A stretch of 64,000 nucleotides of DNA, taken from contig JACSRI010000129.1 of assembly GCA_014879845.1 (NCBI GenBank), positions 1 through 64,000 on the forward strand, in the 5' to 3' direction. The translations under genes and the position numbers were made by a program. How positions within the stretch are numbered: the stretch's first letter is position 1; every line of letters begins with the position of its first letter. This DNA is from Opitutaceae bacterium (lineage in GTDB: Bacteria > Verrucomicrobiota > Verrucomicrobiia > Opitutales > Opitutaceae). The notes below the pieces were generated by a model. That model searched no databases, was not told the DNA's origin, and saw only the letters and a list, made by a program, of their open reading frames with translations. This document shows positions 27,301-34,359 of this stretch, one piece after another.

Positions 27301-30244
27301 CGCCAATGATCATCCGGCCATCGGGCAGGAGCGCTACGGCCTGGATGGATGCATCGGGTGAAGGGTTGAACGACGTGTCGAAAGTTCCGTCAGCATTGAG
27401 TCGGGCCAGATCATCGCCGACGTTGACGGAGGAGGTGACGAAGTCGCCGCCCACGATCACCTTGCCATCGCTCTGAACGGCGATCGCGTAAACCGAGCCA
27501 TCGAGTTGCGCGGCTCCAACGCGGCCGAACGAAGCACGATAGTCACCGGTCGACTCCAGCCATGCAACAGGGCCACCCTCTTCTTCCTCATCATCGGAGG
27601 TTTCCAGAGCCGCCACGGCAAGCACCGGAGCATCGGCCTGCGACGAGAACGTATAGTCTGTGGCACCGTCGGGATAGAAGCGTGTGATGCCCGAGTTGAG
27701 CGTGCCCCACGAACTCGAGAACGAGCCTGCCGCATAAATGCGCCCGCCCACCTGCTGTGCGAGGGCGGCGACATAGGAGGACGCGCCCGCCTCCCCTCCA
27801 TTGAGGACGAACCCAGAATCGACCGTCGCCGACGCGTCCACCTGGACGAGCAGGTCCGTCACAAGCGAAACATCGTCCTGGGACGAGCCGGTCAGCCGGG
27901 AAAAGGAACTTCCGATCAGCGCACTTCCATCAGCGAGCACGCGCGCCACGGAGGCCGCCGCGTCCGGTGTCAGCACGCGGGCCGCGTCAGGCACACCCGC
28001 CGACGTGAGCCAGGCAAGGTAGGGTCGAGACGTCCAGGTGGCGTCGGTATTGGGTTGGAAACTCTGAAATGCGCCGCGCACCAGGTATCTCCCATCAGAA
28101 TACCGCGCGACGCTGTAGACGGCCTGATCGGGACCGGGATTGAAGGTTGCATCAAGTTCGCCGTCCGCACCCACCCGGGCAAGATAGCGTCGTGTGATCG
28201 CGTCCGTGGCCTTGCCGGGCAGCAACGAGGTGAACGAGCCGCACAACACGATCCGCCCATCCGGCTCGAGGAGCACCTGCGAAACCGACGCATTCGGGCG
28301 AGGCAGGAAGCTGTCGTCCGGCGTACCGTCGGTGTTGAGACGGACGACGTAATAGTAGGATGAAGCGTTCTTCGCGCCGTTGGGCTGGAGCGTGTAGAAG
28401 TCGCCACCGACGAGTATCTTGCCGTCGGGCTGCACCACGATCGAGTTGACCGTGAGATTCGGACTGGGGTCGAACGCATCATCGACCGCACCGTTCTCCG
28501 ATAGCCTGGCGATGTAACGCCGGGCGACCGTATCGAAATCGTCGACATCATCGTCATCGTCCTCGTCCTCGTCCGAACGAACCGAAGTGAACGCGCCGCC
28601 GATGAGAATCCGCCCGTCACCCTGGAGCGCGATAGTGTAGACCGGAGCGTTGGGATTGGGATCAAATGTCGCGTCCCGTGTTCCATCCGGATTGAGTCTC
28701 GCGATGTAGCGGCTGAGCGCTCCATCGACGCGAGTAAACGCGCCGCCGATGAGAATCTTGCCGCTGGGGAGCACATTGACTGTGTATACCGCTCCGTTGA
28801 TTTCCGGTGCGAACCCGGGAAGGATCGTCCCGTCGCGCGACACGCGGGCGAGGTTGGTGCGTGTCACACTACCAATCGCGCTGTAACTTCCACCCACGAG
28901 GAGACTTCCGCCGGCCTCTTCCACCACCGAGGTCACCACGCCGCTGCGCGATGAACCGAAGGCGATGTCCAGCGTACCGTCCGAAAGAATGCGCGCGACA
29001 CGCCCGCGCTTGCCAGAGTAGCCCGAGGTCGAACCGACCGTGGTGAAATAGCCCCCGAGGAGGATGGATCCGTCGGGTTGGACGATCGACGCCGTCACCG
29101 GAGCGCTGGTGCTCACCACGAACGACGTGTCGACGCTCCCGTCGACAAAGAATCGTGCGAAGTAGTTGCGCACGATGATACTCGCCCCGCCCGAGGCACG
29201 GGCCCAGGTGAACCGCCCGCCCGCCAGGATCCGTCCGTCGGATTGGATGGCGAGCGACTCCACCGCCGCGTTGGTCCGCCCCGGGAAGGTCGAATCGTAG
29301 TCTCCGTCGCGATCGAATCGCGCCAGGAAGCCCAGTTCGGTCGAACTGGCGGCGCTCGGCGGGGTGACGGAGGTGAACTCCCCGCCAACCATGACCGCGC
29401 CGTCGGCCTGCCGCGCGAGCGCAAGGACCCGATTGTTGAGCGCTGCCGCGAAACCGCCGTCGAGCGTTCCGTCCGTGTTGAGTCGTGCGATACGCTGGCG
29501 TGCGACCGCCGTCGTGGAGCCTGTCGGCCGGACGGTGGTGAAACCACCGCCGAGGATGATCCGATCATCCGGCTCGACGAGCAACGCAAGTACCGGGTTG
29601 TTGACGGCGACATCGAACGTCTCGTCGACCGTACCGTCGCTGTTGAGCCGGGCGAGGCGCGTGCGCGTGATCGGGCTGGCCGCGCCAGTGGGTTGCAGCG
29701 TGCGGAACGCGCCGCCGATGATGATCCTGCCGTCGGACTGGAGCGCAACGGCACGGATGATGGCCTGCGGATAGTAGCTGTTGGTCGGATCGGCCGGATT
29801 CACTTGGACGAAATTCGCGTCGACCGAACCGTCGGCGTTGAGCCGGGCGACGCCCGTGCGCTCCAGCCACCCGGATGCGTTGCCCACGATGCTGAATTTT
29901 CCCGCGATGAGGATCTTCCCGTCCGGTTGCAGAGCGATGGCGCTGATGTCGCCATTGGTGTACGAGGAGAAGGTCGAGTCGACCGTGCCGTCACGGTTGA
30001 GGCGCGCGATGCGCTCGCGCAGGACGGTGGTGCCGAAATGATCGGGCTCGAAGAGCGTGAAGTTGCCGCCGACGATCACCTTGCCGTCGGGCTGCCGAAC
30101 CATCGCATAGATGTTGGCGTTGCTGTTCGGGTCGAAGCCGTCGCCGTACCCGGTGCTCTGCGCCCGGCTGCCCGTGACCACCGCGGTCACGAGGATCGCC
30201 AAGGTGGCGATGCTGCGAATGAAGGAGTGTCGTGCCGATGCCAT
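24380..30244 (-). CDS. giant secreted delta-60 repeat protein, 1954 aa
   Basis: A signal peptide (residues 1-28, FIRSIATLAILVTAVVTGSRAQ) is followed by about 26 copies of the delta-60 repeat. Each repeat of roughly 50-60 residues has a core like VQPDGKILVGGxFT...R.ARLNxDGTxDxxF. They probably form one or more beta-propellers. Repeats around 590 and 920 carry acidic insertions (DEDEDDDDDVDD and SDDEEEEGG). After the repeats (about 1550-1635) comes an Ig-like segment, then a Gly/Ser/Thr linker (about 1638-1685) and two copies of the C-terminal module also found in the neighbouring S8 protease (NLSMRA..., NFSARS..., each ending GEVY or AEVYEIQ). The gene starts 21 nt after the stop of the barrel-protein gene, so the pair is an operon. 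A surface or extracellular adhesive or binding role is inferred; no catalytic site is visible. Confidence 0.9.
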   Translation of the reverse strand: MASARHSFIRSIATLAILVTAVVTGSRAQSTGYGDGFDPNSNANIYAMVRQPDGKVIVGGNFTLFEPDHFGTTVLRERIARLNRDGTVDSTFSSYTNGDISAIALQPDGKILIAGKFSIVGNASGWLERTGVARLNADGSVDANFVQVNPADPTNSYYPQAIIRAVALQSDGRIIIGGAFRTLQPTGAASPITRTRLARLNSDGTVDETFDVAVNNPVLALLVEPDDRIILGGGFTTVRPTGSTTAVARQRIARLNTDGTLDGGFAAALNNRVLALARQADGAVMVGGEFTSVTPPSAASSTELGFLARFDRDGDYDSTFPGRTNAAVESLAIQSDGRILAGGRFTWARASGGASIIVRNYFARFFVDGSVDTSFVVSTSAPVTASIVQPDGSILLGGYFTTVGSTSGYSGKRGRVARILSDGTLDIAFGSSRSGVVTSVVEEAGGSLLVGGSYSAIGSVTRTNLARVSRDGTILPGFAPEINGAVYTVNVLPSGKILIGGAFTRVDGALSRYIARLNPDGTRDATFDPNPNAPVYTIALQGDGRILIGGAFTSVRSDEDEDDDDDVDDFDTVARRYIARLSENGAVDDAFDPSPNLTVNSIVVQPDGKILVGGDFYTLQPNGAKNASSYYYVVRLNTDGTPDDSFLPRPNASVSQVLLEPDGRIVLCGSFTSLLPGKATDAITRRYLARVGADGELDATFNPGPDQAVYSVARYSDGRYLVRGAFQSFQPNTDATWTSRPYLAWLTSAGVPDAARVLTPDAAASVARVLADGSALIGSSFSRLTGSSQDDVSLVTDLLVQVDASATVDSGFVLNGGEAGASSYVAALAQQVGGRIYAAGSFSSSWGTLNSGITRFYPDGATDYTFSSQADAPVLAVAALETSDDEEEEGGPVAWLESTGDYRASFGRVGAAQLDGSVYAIAVQSDGKVIVGGDFVTSSVNVGDDLARLNADGTFDTSFNPSPDASIQAVALLPDGRMIIGGTFTKLGSTSHAYLARLNADGTLDASWAPTPNGAIQQVAVMADGSVYVAGVFTTFKPNGSSTTVTRSYAARIKADGTVDTEFDPEPNATVYQIVPLSDGKVILGGTFTTIKGKARRYLGRVDAKGALDTAYYPNPNGPVSRIVLADSTGGAIVAGEFSSFEQNDAGTSVSRSLVARVNSDGSLEETFQPIPNNFVEDIAVHSDGTIVLSGSFTAFRFEEGGTATRRNYLARFLPAGTLDPLFNPNSNGVVYTVNRRADGSMLIGGSFNQLRPSAVVVVGGEFQNFAESPTPYLARLNDDGSIDAYFTARPNGPVRALVEQSDGMLVVGGDFTEVAGAAQARLARLDPDGVVDPEFTPVIDGSVHTLAVQGDDRVLIGGDFTTVGGASRTRLARLLAGGGLDTSFNASVDVRVSAIATQADGRILIGGAFTQVNGTSRSYLARLATDGTLDASFAPVLDGAVYAIAAQADGAVLIGGAFTQVGGVARERVARLLPNGTLDTAFTPEADGDVRALLLMADGRVVAGGAFTQFGGRNMLMVSRVSNLTPTVYTGALNDSLSTFTWASSGSAPVFSSVSIASSDDGETWTNLGDAVLTSSGTWQLSGITAFGADRFNHVRARAVQASNSGGSIGRVEFTWAFYGSVASGPASLLNSGGALAGWTNGSGGTGSGSGSGGTGGSGGGSGGSGSGGTGSGGSGGGSGGGSTTTQTFHLVNLSMRAWPEDGQPFIAGLVVGGQAEGKVLLRAVGPGLARFGVDPVMSGPRMSLFDGSGSRLSTSQAWTGDETVAATAASVGAFTLDPTSADSAVVRTLAPGAYTIHVDSGDGLNGVALGEVYFAGETGGLANFSARSTAGAGTAATIAGFVVGGEQPRRVLLRGVGPALGRFGVTDAAPDPALHVYDSTGRLIASNDDWQTQLEGGTAVEVSSAAVAVRAFSLPLGSKDAAVVLELPPGSYTVHVGGAVAGTVLAEVYEIQ

Positions 30245-30265
30245 GTCGGAAAGGGTGCTGGGGGC

Positions 30266-31441
30266 TTAGAAGAGTTTGGTGAAGCCGAGGCGGAATCCCG
30301 TGCCGCTGCCGAGTCGGATGTCGGCCGTCCGCCCATCGAGCGGGATGGATATGTCCTCGTCGAGTTTCTCGTAGGTCGCGCCAATGAACAAGGCGGTCGA
30401 ACCCGTAAGCCACAGCTCGGCATCAGCCGAGCCATAGGCTCCATAATAGAGCCACTTGTCCGGCGAGGTCTCGCTCTGGTGACGCAGTGGCGTGACAAGC
30501 TCCTCCTTGTCGAGCCATTCGTCGTAACGCATGGTCAGCCCCAGGAACGAGGCCGTCAGTCCTGCGCTGACACGCACGCCGAGTTTCTCATGGGGACGGA
30601 ATCGCGCCCACAAGCCGGCGCGCGCGGTAAGCGCTCCACCGCGAACCTGCCAGAAGCCTTCCACCTCGGCCTGCTCGAATGGTCGCTCTTCCGGGGTGAC
30701 GCGTCGGTAGGGCCGATTGGCCAGGAGTATCGTCGTGTCGACCGTGTTGGTGACCGTGTTCCCGTCCGAATCCGTCCCCGTCGAGGTCGACGACGACGGC
30801 GCCGTGTAGGGCGCGTCATCCAGTACGGCTCCATCCAGGGAGTAACGGTCCTCCGTCGTAAGGAGGGTGACGACGATTGAGTCGTTGCTCTTGGCGTTGA
30901 TCGAGGTGATCGTTCCGCCGACCGTGCCGCCCCACGTCGCTCGCGGCGACTTGTTGCGCAGCCGGCCACCGAATTTGCCGAACGCATACGAGTAGTCGAA
31001 ATCGATGCCGGGCACCTGGGTCGAATCGGCGGCGACGGTGGCCCCGTCTCCGCGGGTCTCGTAGCGGTGAAACGCGATGCCGTCGTTCAGCCCGTCGCCG
31101 TCTTCATCGATGAGCTGGCTATCGAAAGCCACGCGCCACGTATTCGTCCGCCCATCATCGGGGAGATCGGCCCCATCGCTGGACTTTCGCTGGTCGATAG
31201 CCACGGCACCGTCGTCGTACGAGCGATTCCACTCGCTGTAGACGTCACCGATGTTCTTCGAGGACCCGAGCGTGCCGACGTCGCGGAAGGAGACTTCGAC
31301 ATTGCCCGAGAAACGCAGGCTCAGCGAAAACTCGCCCTTGGGATCATCGATCGTCTGGAGCGATCGGGGCTGGATCTGGGCCCAAGCCGGCAGCGCGGCC
31401 GCCGCGACGAGCAGCAGCAGGAAAACGGGGAGACGGACCAT
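30266..31441 (-). CDS. predicted outer-membrane beta-barrel protein
   Basis: The 391-aa product has a clear signal peptide (MVRLPVFLLLLVAAAALPAWAQ). The rest alternates polar and apolar residues in strand-length runs, rich in Tyr, Trp, Gly and Asp, and ends with a terminal Phe after FRLGFTKLF, the signature recognised by the BAM machinery. DSQLIDEDGDGLNDGIAFHR resembles a calcium-binding loop. No named family is recognised. It is immediately upstream of the delta-60 gene on the same strand, which suggests that it anchors, exports or cooperates with that protein. The start is ATG 31441; the long in-frame upstream extension is not signal-peptide-like. Confidence 0.75.
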   Translation of the reverse strand: MVRLPVFLLLLVAAAALPAWAQIQPRSLQTIDDPKGEFSLSLRFSGNVEVSFRDVGTLGSSKNIGDVYSEWNRSYDDGAVAIDQRKSSDGADLPDDGRTNTWRVAFDSQLIDEDGDGLNDGIAFHRYETRGDGATVAADSTQVPGIDFDYSYAFGKFGGRLRNKSPRATWGGTVGGTITSINAKSNDSIVVTLLTTEDRYSLDGAVLDDAPYTAPSSSTSTGTDSDGNTVTNTVDTTILLANRPYRRVTPEERPFEQAEVEGFWQVRGGALTARAGLWARFRPHEKLGVRVSAGLTASFLGLTMRYDEWLDKEELVTPLRHQSETSPDKWLYYGAYGSADAELWLTGSTALFIGATYEKLDEDISIPLDGRTADIRLGSGTGFRLGFTKLF

Positions 31442-31787
31442 AAAGGGAGAGAAGAGCCGCGCGACCTGAGACAGCCGAGCGAACTGGGATGAAGGGCGAG
31501 GTTTGTGGTGTGAGAGTCGGTGCCGGCCCGAGGCAGGCACAGCGTGACGGACCTCCGGCACCCCGTCGATGACACCGTCGGCGCCGGGGAGTTTCCTCCA
31601 CGCGCACGATCGTGCGCTCCAGTCAACCCGAGTGGTGTCCCGCTGGGACGCCAGAATAGATCTCATCTCACCGGATGTGGCAGTCGTCGCCAAACAACAC
31701 CAGCCTGAAGATGGTCCGCAGAAACGAAGCCGCGCCGCTCGAGAAACGACGCAGCCCGCCCCGTCGTTGGACAGGGCGGGCCGGGTC
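31442..31787. other. 346-nt gap upstream of the barrel/delta-60 operon
   Basis: This should contain the promoter of the barrel/delta-60 operon near 31442-31700, though no convincing -35/-10 pair stands out. Its right end holds the hairpin at 31754-31781. No gene is seen. Confidence 0.4.
31754..31781 (-). terminator. GC hairpin directly after the 74-aa gene
   Basis: GCCCGCCC (31754-31761) pairs with GGGCGGGC (31774-31781). It lies 6 nt past the stop codon at 31788, the position expected of a terminator for the small gene. There is no U-run. Confidence 0.5.
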
Positions 31788-32012
31788 TCAGAACCAAGGC
31801 TTCAAGCGGTAGCCATCGAGCTGGGCCGGCGGCTCCTCGACCTCGTAGGGAAAGGCATGGGTCGGATCGCCGTACCAGATCACGTGGAGCCGGCCGCGCG
31901 ACAGCCGGCTGCCCGGCGGACGCTCGATCGGGATGGGGCCAGGAGGGGCCTTGGGCCAGCGCAGCAGCGCGGGCGGGATGCGCAGTCGTTTCAGGGAACG
32001 GAAAGGATTCAT
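31788..32012 (-). CDS. small hypothetical protein, 74 aa
   Basis: A Pro-rich basic product (MNPFRSLKRLRIPPALLRWP ... LHVIWYGDPTHAFPYEVEEP ...). It has no signal peptide or membrane segment, and the C-terminal half has a plausible strand-rich composition with several aromatic residues. It lies 125 nt downstream of the sigma-factor gene on the same strand and ends just before a hairpin, so it is likely the last gene of that transcript. I do not recognise the family. Confidence 0.55.
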   Translation of the reverse strand: MNPFRSLKRLRIPPALLRWPKAPPGPIPIERPPGSRLSRGRLHVIWYGDPTHAFPYEVEEPPAQLDGYRLKPWF

Positions 32013-32137
32013 GGGTGTGGGTCTCAGGCTCATGGCAGGCGGAACTGACAGGGATGGATGCAGGGGAGAAAGGGCGGAACCCGGCCGACGGGAGGGCGGT
32101 GCCGGAACCCGTCGACACGACGGGCCCCGGGCCGGCC

Positions 32138-32881
32138 TCAGCGCAGGCAGCGGTGGGTGATGATCGAGCGCCAGAGCGCCAGGACGGCCTCGTCGGCGCG
32201 CAGCTTCTTCTCGCCGGCCTCGCGGATCTGGCGCACCCGCTCCTTGGAGACGCCGACCTGGTCGGCGATCTCCTCGAGCGTGGCATCCTCGAGGTAGTAG
32301 CGGCGCACGACGAAGGCCTGGTTCGGCGAGAGGCGCGCGAGCGCCTCGTGCACGAGCGCGGCCAGCTCGCCCGACTCGGCGAACTCGACCGGCGAGATCG
32401 TGACCTCGTCGGGCACGCGCGCGAACCGGTCGACCTCGTCGGGTGCACCGACATAAGCCTCGGCCGCGAGCGCGAGTTGCTCGGTCTGCCGGACCTCGTC
32501 GGTCGTCAGGCCCGTCGCCTCGGCGACCTCGCCGGCGGTGGCCTCGCGGCCAGCCTCCTGCGCGATCTCCGCGGCCGCCCGACGCACGGTCGAGACCCGC
32601 GCGCGTGCGCGCCGCGAAAGCGGGTCGAGCCGGCGCAGCTCGTCGAGCATCGCCCCGCGCACGCGCGTGAATGCGTAGGCGCGGGCCTCGTCGTGCGGGC
32701 CTTCGAAGTCGCTCAGGGTCTCGACGAGAGCGAGGCGGCCGGCGCTGGCGAGATCCTCACGCGACACGCTGGCCGGCAGGCGGCGGGCGAGCGGCGCGAG
32801 GGCGGCGTCGACGACGTCGAGGTGATCCTCGATGGACGACAGCTCACGGGAGCGGGGCGCAAACTGGACGGCGATATTCAT
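32138..32881 (-). CDS. sigma-70 family RNA polymerase sigma factor (FliA/WhiG-like)
   Basis: The 247-aa alternative sigma factor lacks region 1. Region 2 (SREDLASAGRLALVETLSDF, then AYAFTRVRGAMLDELRRLDP) is the FliA/WhiG/SigB type. Region 3 follows (RRAAAEIAQEAGREATAGEV ... TGLTTDEVRQ). Region 4 ends the protein with a helix-turn-helix (TLEEIADQVGVSKERVRQIR). Such factors direct flagellar, sporulation or stress regulons; no flagellar gene is in view. The start is ATG 32881. Its upstream region carries one copy of a 23-nt motif that recurs in inverted orientation about 950 nt away, and the terminator of the TIR-like gene. Confidence 0.9.
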   Translation of the reverse strand: MNIAVQFAPRSRELSSIEDHLDVVDAALAPLARRLPASVSREDLASAGRLALVETLSDFEGPHDEARAYAFTRVRGAMLDELRRLDPLSRRARARVSTVRRAAAEIAQEAGREATAGEVAEATGLTTDEVRQTEQLALAAEAYVGAPDEVDRFARVPDEVTISPVEFAESGELAALVHEALARLSPNQAFVVRRYYLEDATLEEIADQVGVSKERVRQIREAGEKKLRADEAVLALWRSIITHRCLR

Positions 32882-32954
32882 GGGACGAACAGGGAAAGGG
32901 TCTGTCGTCCGCAGGTCGGTCGCGGCACCTTCAGCGCGCGGAGGCGCGCGAAGG

Positions 32955-32977
32955 AGGTGTGTGCTCTCTTGCGAAGG
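32955..32977 (-). repeat. 23-nt motif, copy 1 (CCTTCGCAAGAGAGCACACA...)
   Basis: Read on the minus strand this is CCTTCGCAA(A/G)AGA(A/G)CACACACCT, about 75 nt upstream of the sigma-factor ATG and just downstream of the TIR-gene terminator. The second copy at 33926-33948 is on the plus strand and matches at 21 of 23 positions. Its role is unknown. Confidence 0.6.
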
Positions 32978-32984
32978 AAAAGTC

Positions 32985-33024
32985 GGAAAAGAAAAAGGAG
33001 CCGCGTGCACGAGGCACGGGCTCC
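32985..33024 (-). terminator. intrinsic terminator of the TIR-like gene
   Basis: On the minus strand GGAGCC (33024-33019) pairs with GGCTCC (33002-32997) around a GTGC/GCAC-containing loop. It is followed by TTTTTCTTTTCC, a classic U-tract. It lies about 65 nt beyond the stop of the TIR-like gene and separates it from the sigma-factor gene. Confidence 0.8.
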
Positions 33025-33087
33025 TTGGTCGAAAGCTCTGGAAAACGTCGGCGGTCGCCGCGGGACGGTGCCCCGCGCTACGAAGCC

Positions 33088-33507
33088 TTAGCTGGCGCGC
33101 TGGAGTTCAAGGCCCCCGAGAGGCAGGCGTTGAAGCAACTCCAGGATGCGCGGCCAGTTCCAGCCGGTCACCGTGGAGGTCCTCCACTCTTCGGGCACCA
33201 TACCCTCCGCGGCCGGCCGACCGGCCGCGATCGCGTGCAGGGGCAGTCCGGCCTCGTGCACCGAGGCCACATCGGACTCGACCGCGAGGTTGCGCGCCGC
33301 GCGCGGACTGGCCAGCACGACGGCCATGTCGCACTGCTGGAGCTTGGAGCGGCTCAGGACGCGACGGCGGCGGGCATCCGTCACGTGGTGAGTCGTCTCC
33401 ACGAAGCGCACCGGCAGACCGGCGGCCCGTGAAGCCGCGACCAGAAGACTGCGATAATTCGCATCCTCCGGCGCGAAGCTCAGGAACACACGCGTGAACG
33501 TTGGCAT
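33088..33507 (-). CDS. TIR-like (MTH538/ThsB-type) domain protein, orphan
   Basis: A single-domain protein of 139 aa. FTRVFLSFAPEDANYRSLLV matches the first strand and helix of MTH538/DUF1863 TIR-like domains. VRFVETTHHVTDA occupies the usual second-strand position. SRSKLQQCDMAVVLASPRAA then ...VESDVASVHEAGLPLHAIAA match the S.xI..S...VLI/...W...E...A...GK.II pattern. WNWPRILELLQRL closes it. In Thoeris such proteins (ThsB) make a cyclic ADP-ribose signal for ThsA. No ThsA, SIR2 or SLOG effector lies in the window, so a defence role is only a possibility. A Glu in the active-site position cannot be confirmed by eye. It has its own intrinsic terminator and sits between the sigma-factor gene and a hairpin-rich non-coding region. 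Confidence 0.65.
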   Translation of the reverse strand: MPTFTRVFLSFAPEDANYRSLLVAASRAAGLPVRFVETTHHVTDARRRRVLSRSKLQQCDMAVVLASPRAARNLAVESDVASVHEAGLPLHAIAAGRPAAEGMVPEEWRTSTVTGWNWPRILELLQRLPLGGLELQRAS

Positions 33508-33925
33508 GGCGGGACGAGTCTTTGCAGCTTCCGTGCCGGGCGGGCCCCCGGCCCCGGCGCCGCCGCAGCGATTAGGGAAACCCCGACCACCGCGGCGGCG
33601 CATGCAGCGCAATTATCCTGCGGCCTCAGGTCGCTCGGTGCCGGAAGACTTCTCCGGCATCCGCCCTCAGTGACCGCAGGGTTAAGTGGAGAGGGGATGA
33701 GGGACTGGGGGAGTGAGGGGTGGGATCGGCAGCAAGACCGACCCAACACTTCACTCACTCCCTACTCCCCCGCGCCGGCCGCAAGTGGCCGGCGCGAAAC
33801 AGTCCCCTGCCGGCTTTCGGCCGCCGGCTGGCATCTGGGAGACCCGATGGGGAGACGCGTGCTCCGGCCTCGGGACAAGAGCCGGCGCTTGTTCGAACAA
33901 GGGAAGGCGTCCGGCAGACGGACGC

Positions 33926-33948
33926 CCTTCGCAAAAGAACACACACCT
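33926..33948 (+). repeat. 23-nt motif, copy 2 (CCTTCGCAAAAGAACACACA...)
   Basis: Plus-strand copy of the motif found on the minus strand at 32955-32977, with 21 of 23 matches. Like copy 1 it follows directly after a hairpin (33906-33926). No gene follows it on the plus strand. Confidence 0.6.
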
Positions 33949-34112
33949 GCGCCCCTCTCCGGTCGCGCGTTGGCGCGGTCCGGGATTGGGCGGCCGCGGG
34001 ATTGGGTGCGGACGTTGGCTGATTGACCTGGGCTCAGCGGTGAAGCCACGCGGAACTTTTCTGGCGAAAACGGGCAACTGGGGCCCGGGCTCCGGAAGCG
34101 GCTTCATGGTCT

Positions 34113-34150
34113 GGAAAAACAAAAAACCCACTTCCGGGCGGGAAGTGGGT
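34113..34150 (-). terminator. strong intrinsic terminator of the 58-aa gene
   Basis: ACCCACTTCC (34126-34135) and GGAAGTGGGT (34141-34150) form a perfect 10-bp stem with a 5-nt loop. On the minus strand it is followed by TTTTTTGTTTTTCC. This is the best Rho-independent terminator in the window, 32 nt past the stop of the small gene. The plus strand offers only a short T-run (TCTTT). Confidence 0.9.
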
Positions 34151-34182
34151 CTTTAACTTGGTCGGATTCGGTTTTCCGGTGG

Positions 34183-34359
34183 TCAGTTAGTTCCCCTTCC
34201 CAGTGCGAGCGTCGCATAGGTGTGACGGCGATTGCCCTTAATCGTGACCTGGGCAAAGGTGCCGGCAGCAGCCATGGCGATGGACTTCGGGCACACGTCA
34301 CCCGCGAGCCACTCCTGGCGGAGCGCTTTCGTCGATGTAAGGTGACGGGACATCAGCAT
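34183..34359 (-). CDS. small protein of 58 aa with its own strong terminator
   Basis: The frame ATG 34359 to TGA 34183 encodes MLMSRHLTSTKALRQEWLAG, then DVCPKSIAMAAAGTFAQVTI, then a basic KGNRRHTYATLALGRGTN tail. A second ATG at 34353 is an equally good start. It has one Cys, no signal peptide and no membrane segment; the C-terminal GNRRHTYATLALG could be a strand pair. The gene is isolated, about 500 nt from any neighbour, and is closed by a textbook intrinsic terminator, which strongly suggests an independently expressed transcript. No family is recognised. It could be a small regulatory protein or the visible part of a longer RNA. Confidence 0.6.
   Translation of the reverse strand: MLMSRHLTSTKALRQEWLAGDVCPKSIAMAAAGTFAQVTIKGNRRHTYATLALGRGTN

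Larger units (their letters stand above)
33508..34182. other. 675-nt non-coding region with clustered hairpins
   Basis: No credible protein gene is present. Successive inverted repeats are: a long imperfect hairpin 33707-33771 (GGGGGAGTGAGG paired with CCTACTCCCCC, and TGGGATCGG with CCGACCCA); a perfect 10-bp stem CGCGCCGGCC/GGCCGGCGCG at 33771-33796; GCCGGC repeats near 33810-33828; CCGGC/GCCGG 33864-33885; a 14-bp palindrome CTTGTTCGAACAAG 33888-33901; and GGCGTCCG/CGGACGCC 33906-33926, directly followed by the second copy of the 23-nt motif. This density suggests a structured RNA or a long structured leader, strand unknown. It does not match tmRNA, RNase P or SRP RNA landmarks that I checked. 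Confidence 0.5.

Noticed and set aside
33088-33507. Complete Thoeris defence system
   Set aside because: Only a ThsB-like protein is present; no ThsA (NADase effector with SIR2 and SLOG domains) is within the window.
33888-33901. CTTGTTCGAACAAG as a LexA box
   Set aside because: Known LexA sites have a spacer between the half-sites; here GTTC and GAAC abut, and no SOS gene is adjacent.
33670-34131. Several overlapping open frames on both strands
   Set aside because: They run straight through perfect hairpins, differ between frames only by composition, lack ribosome binding sites and resemble no family.
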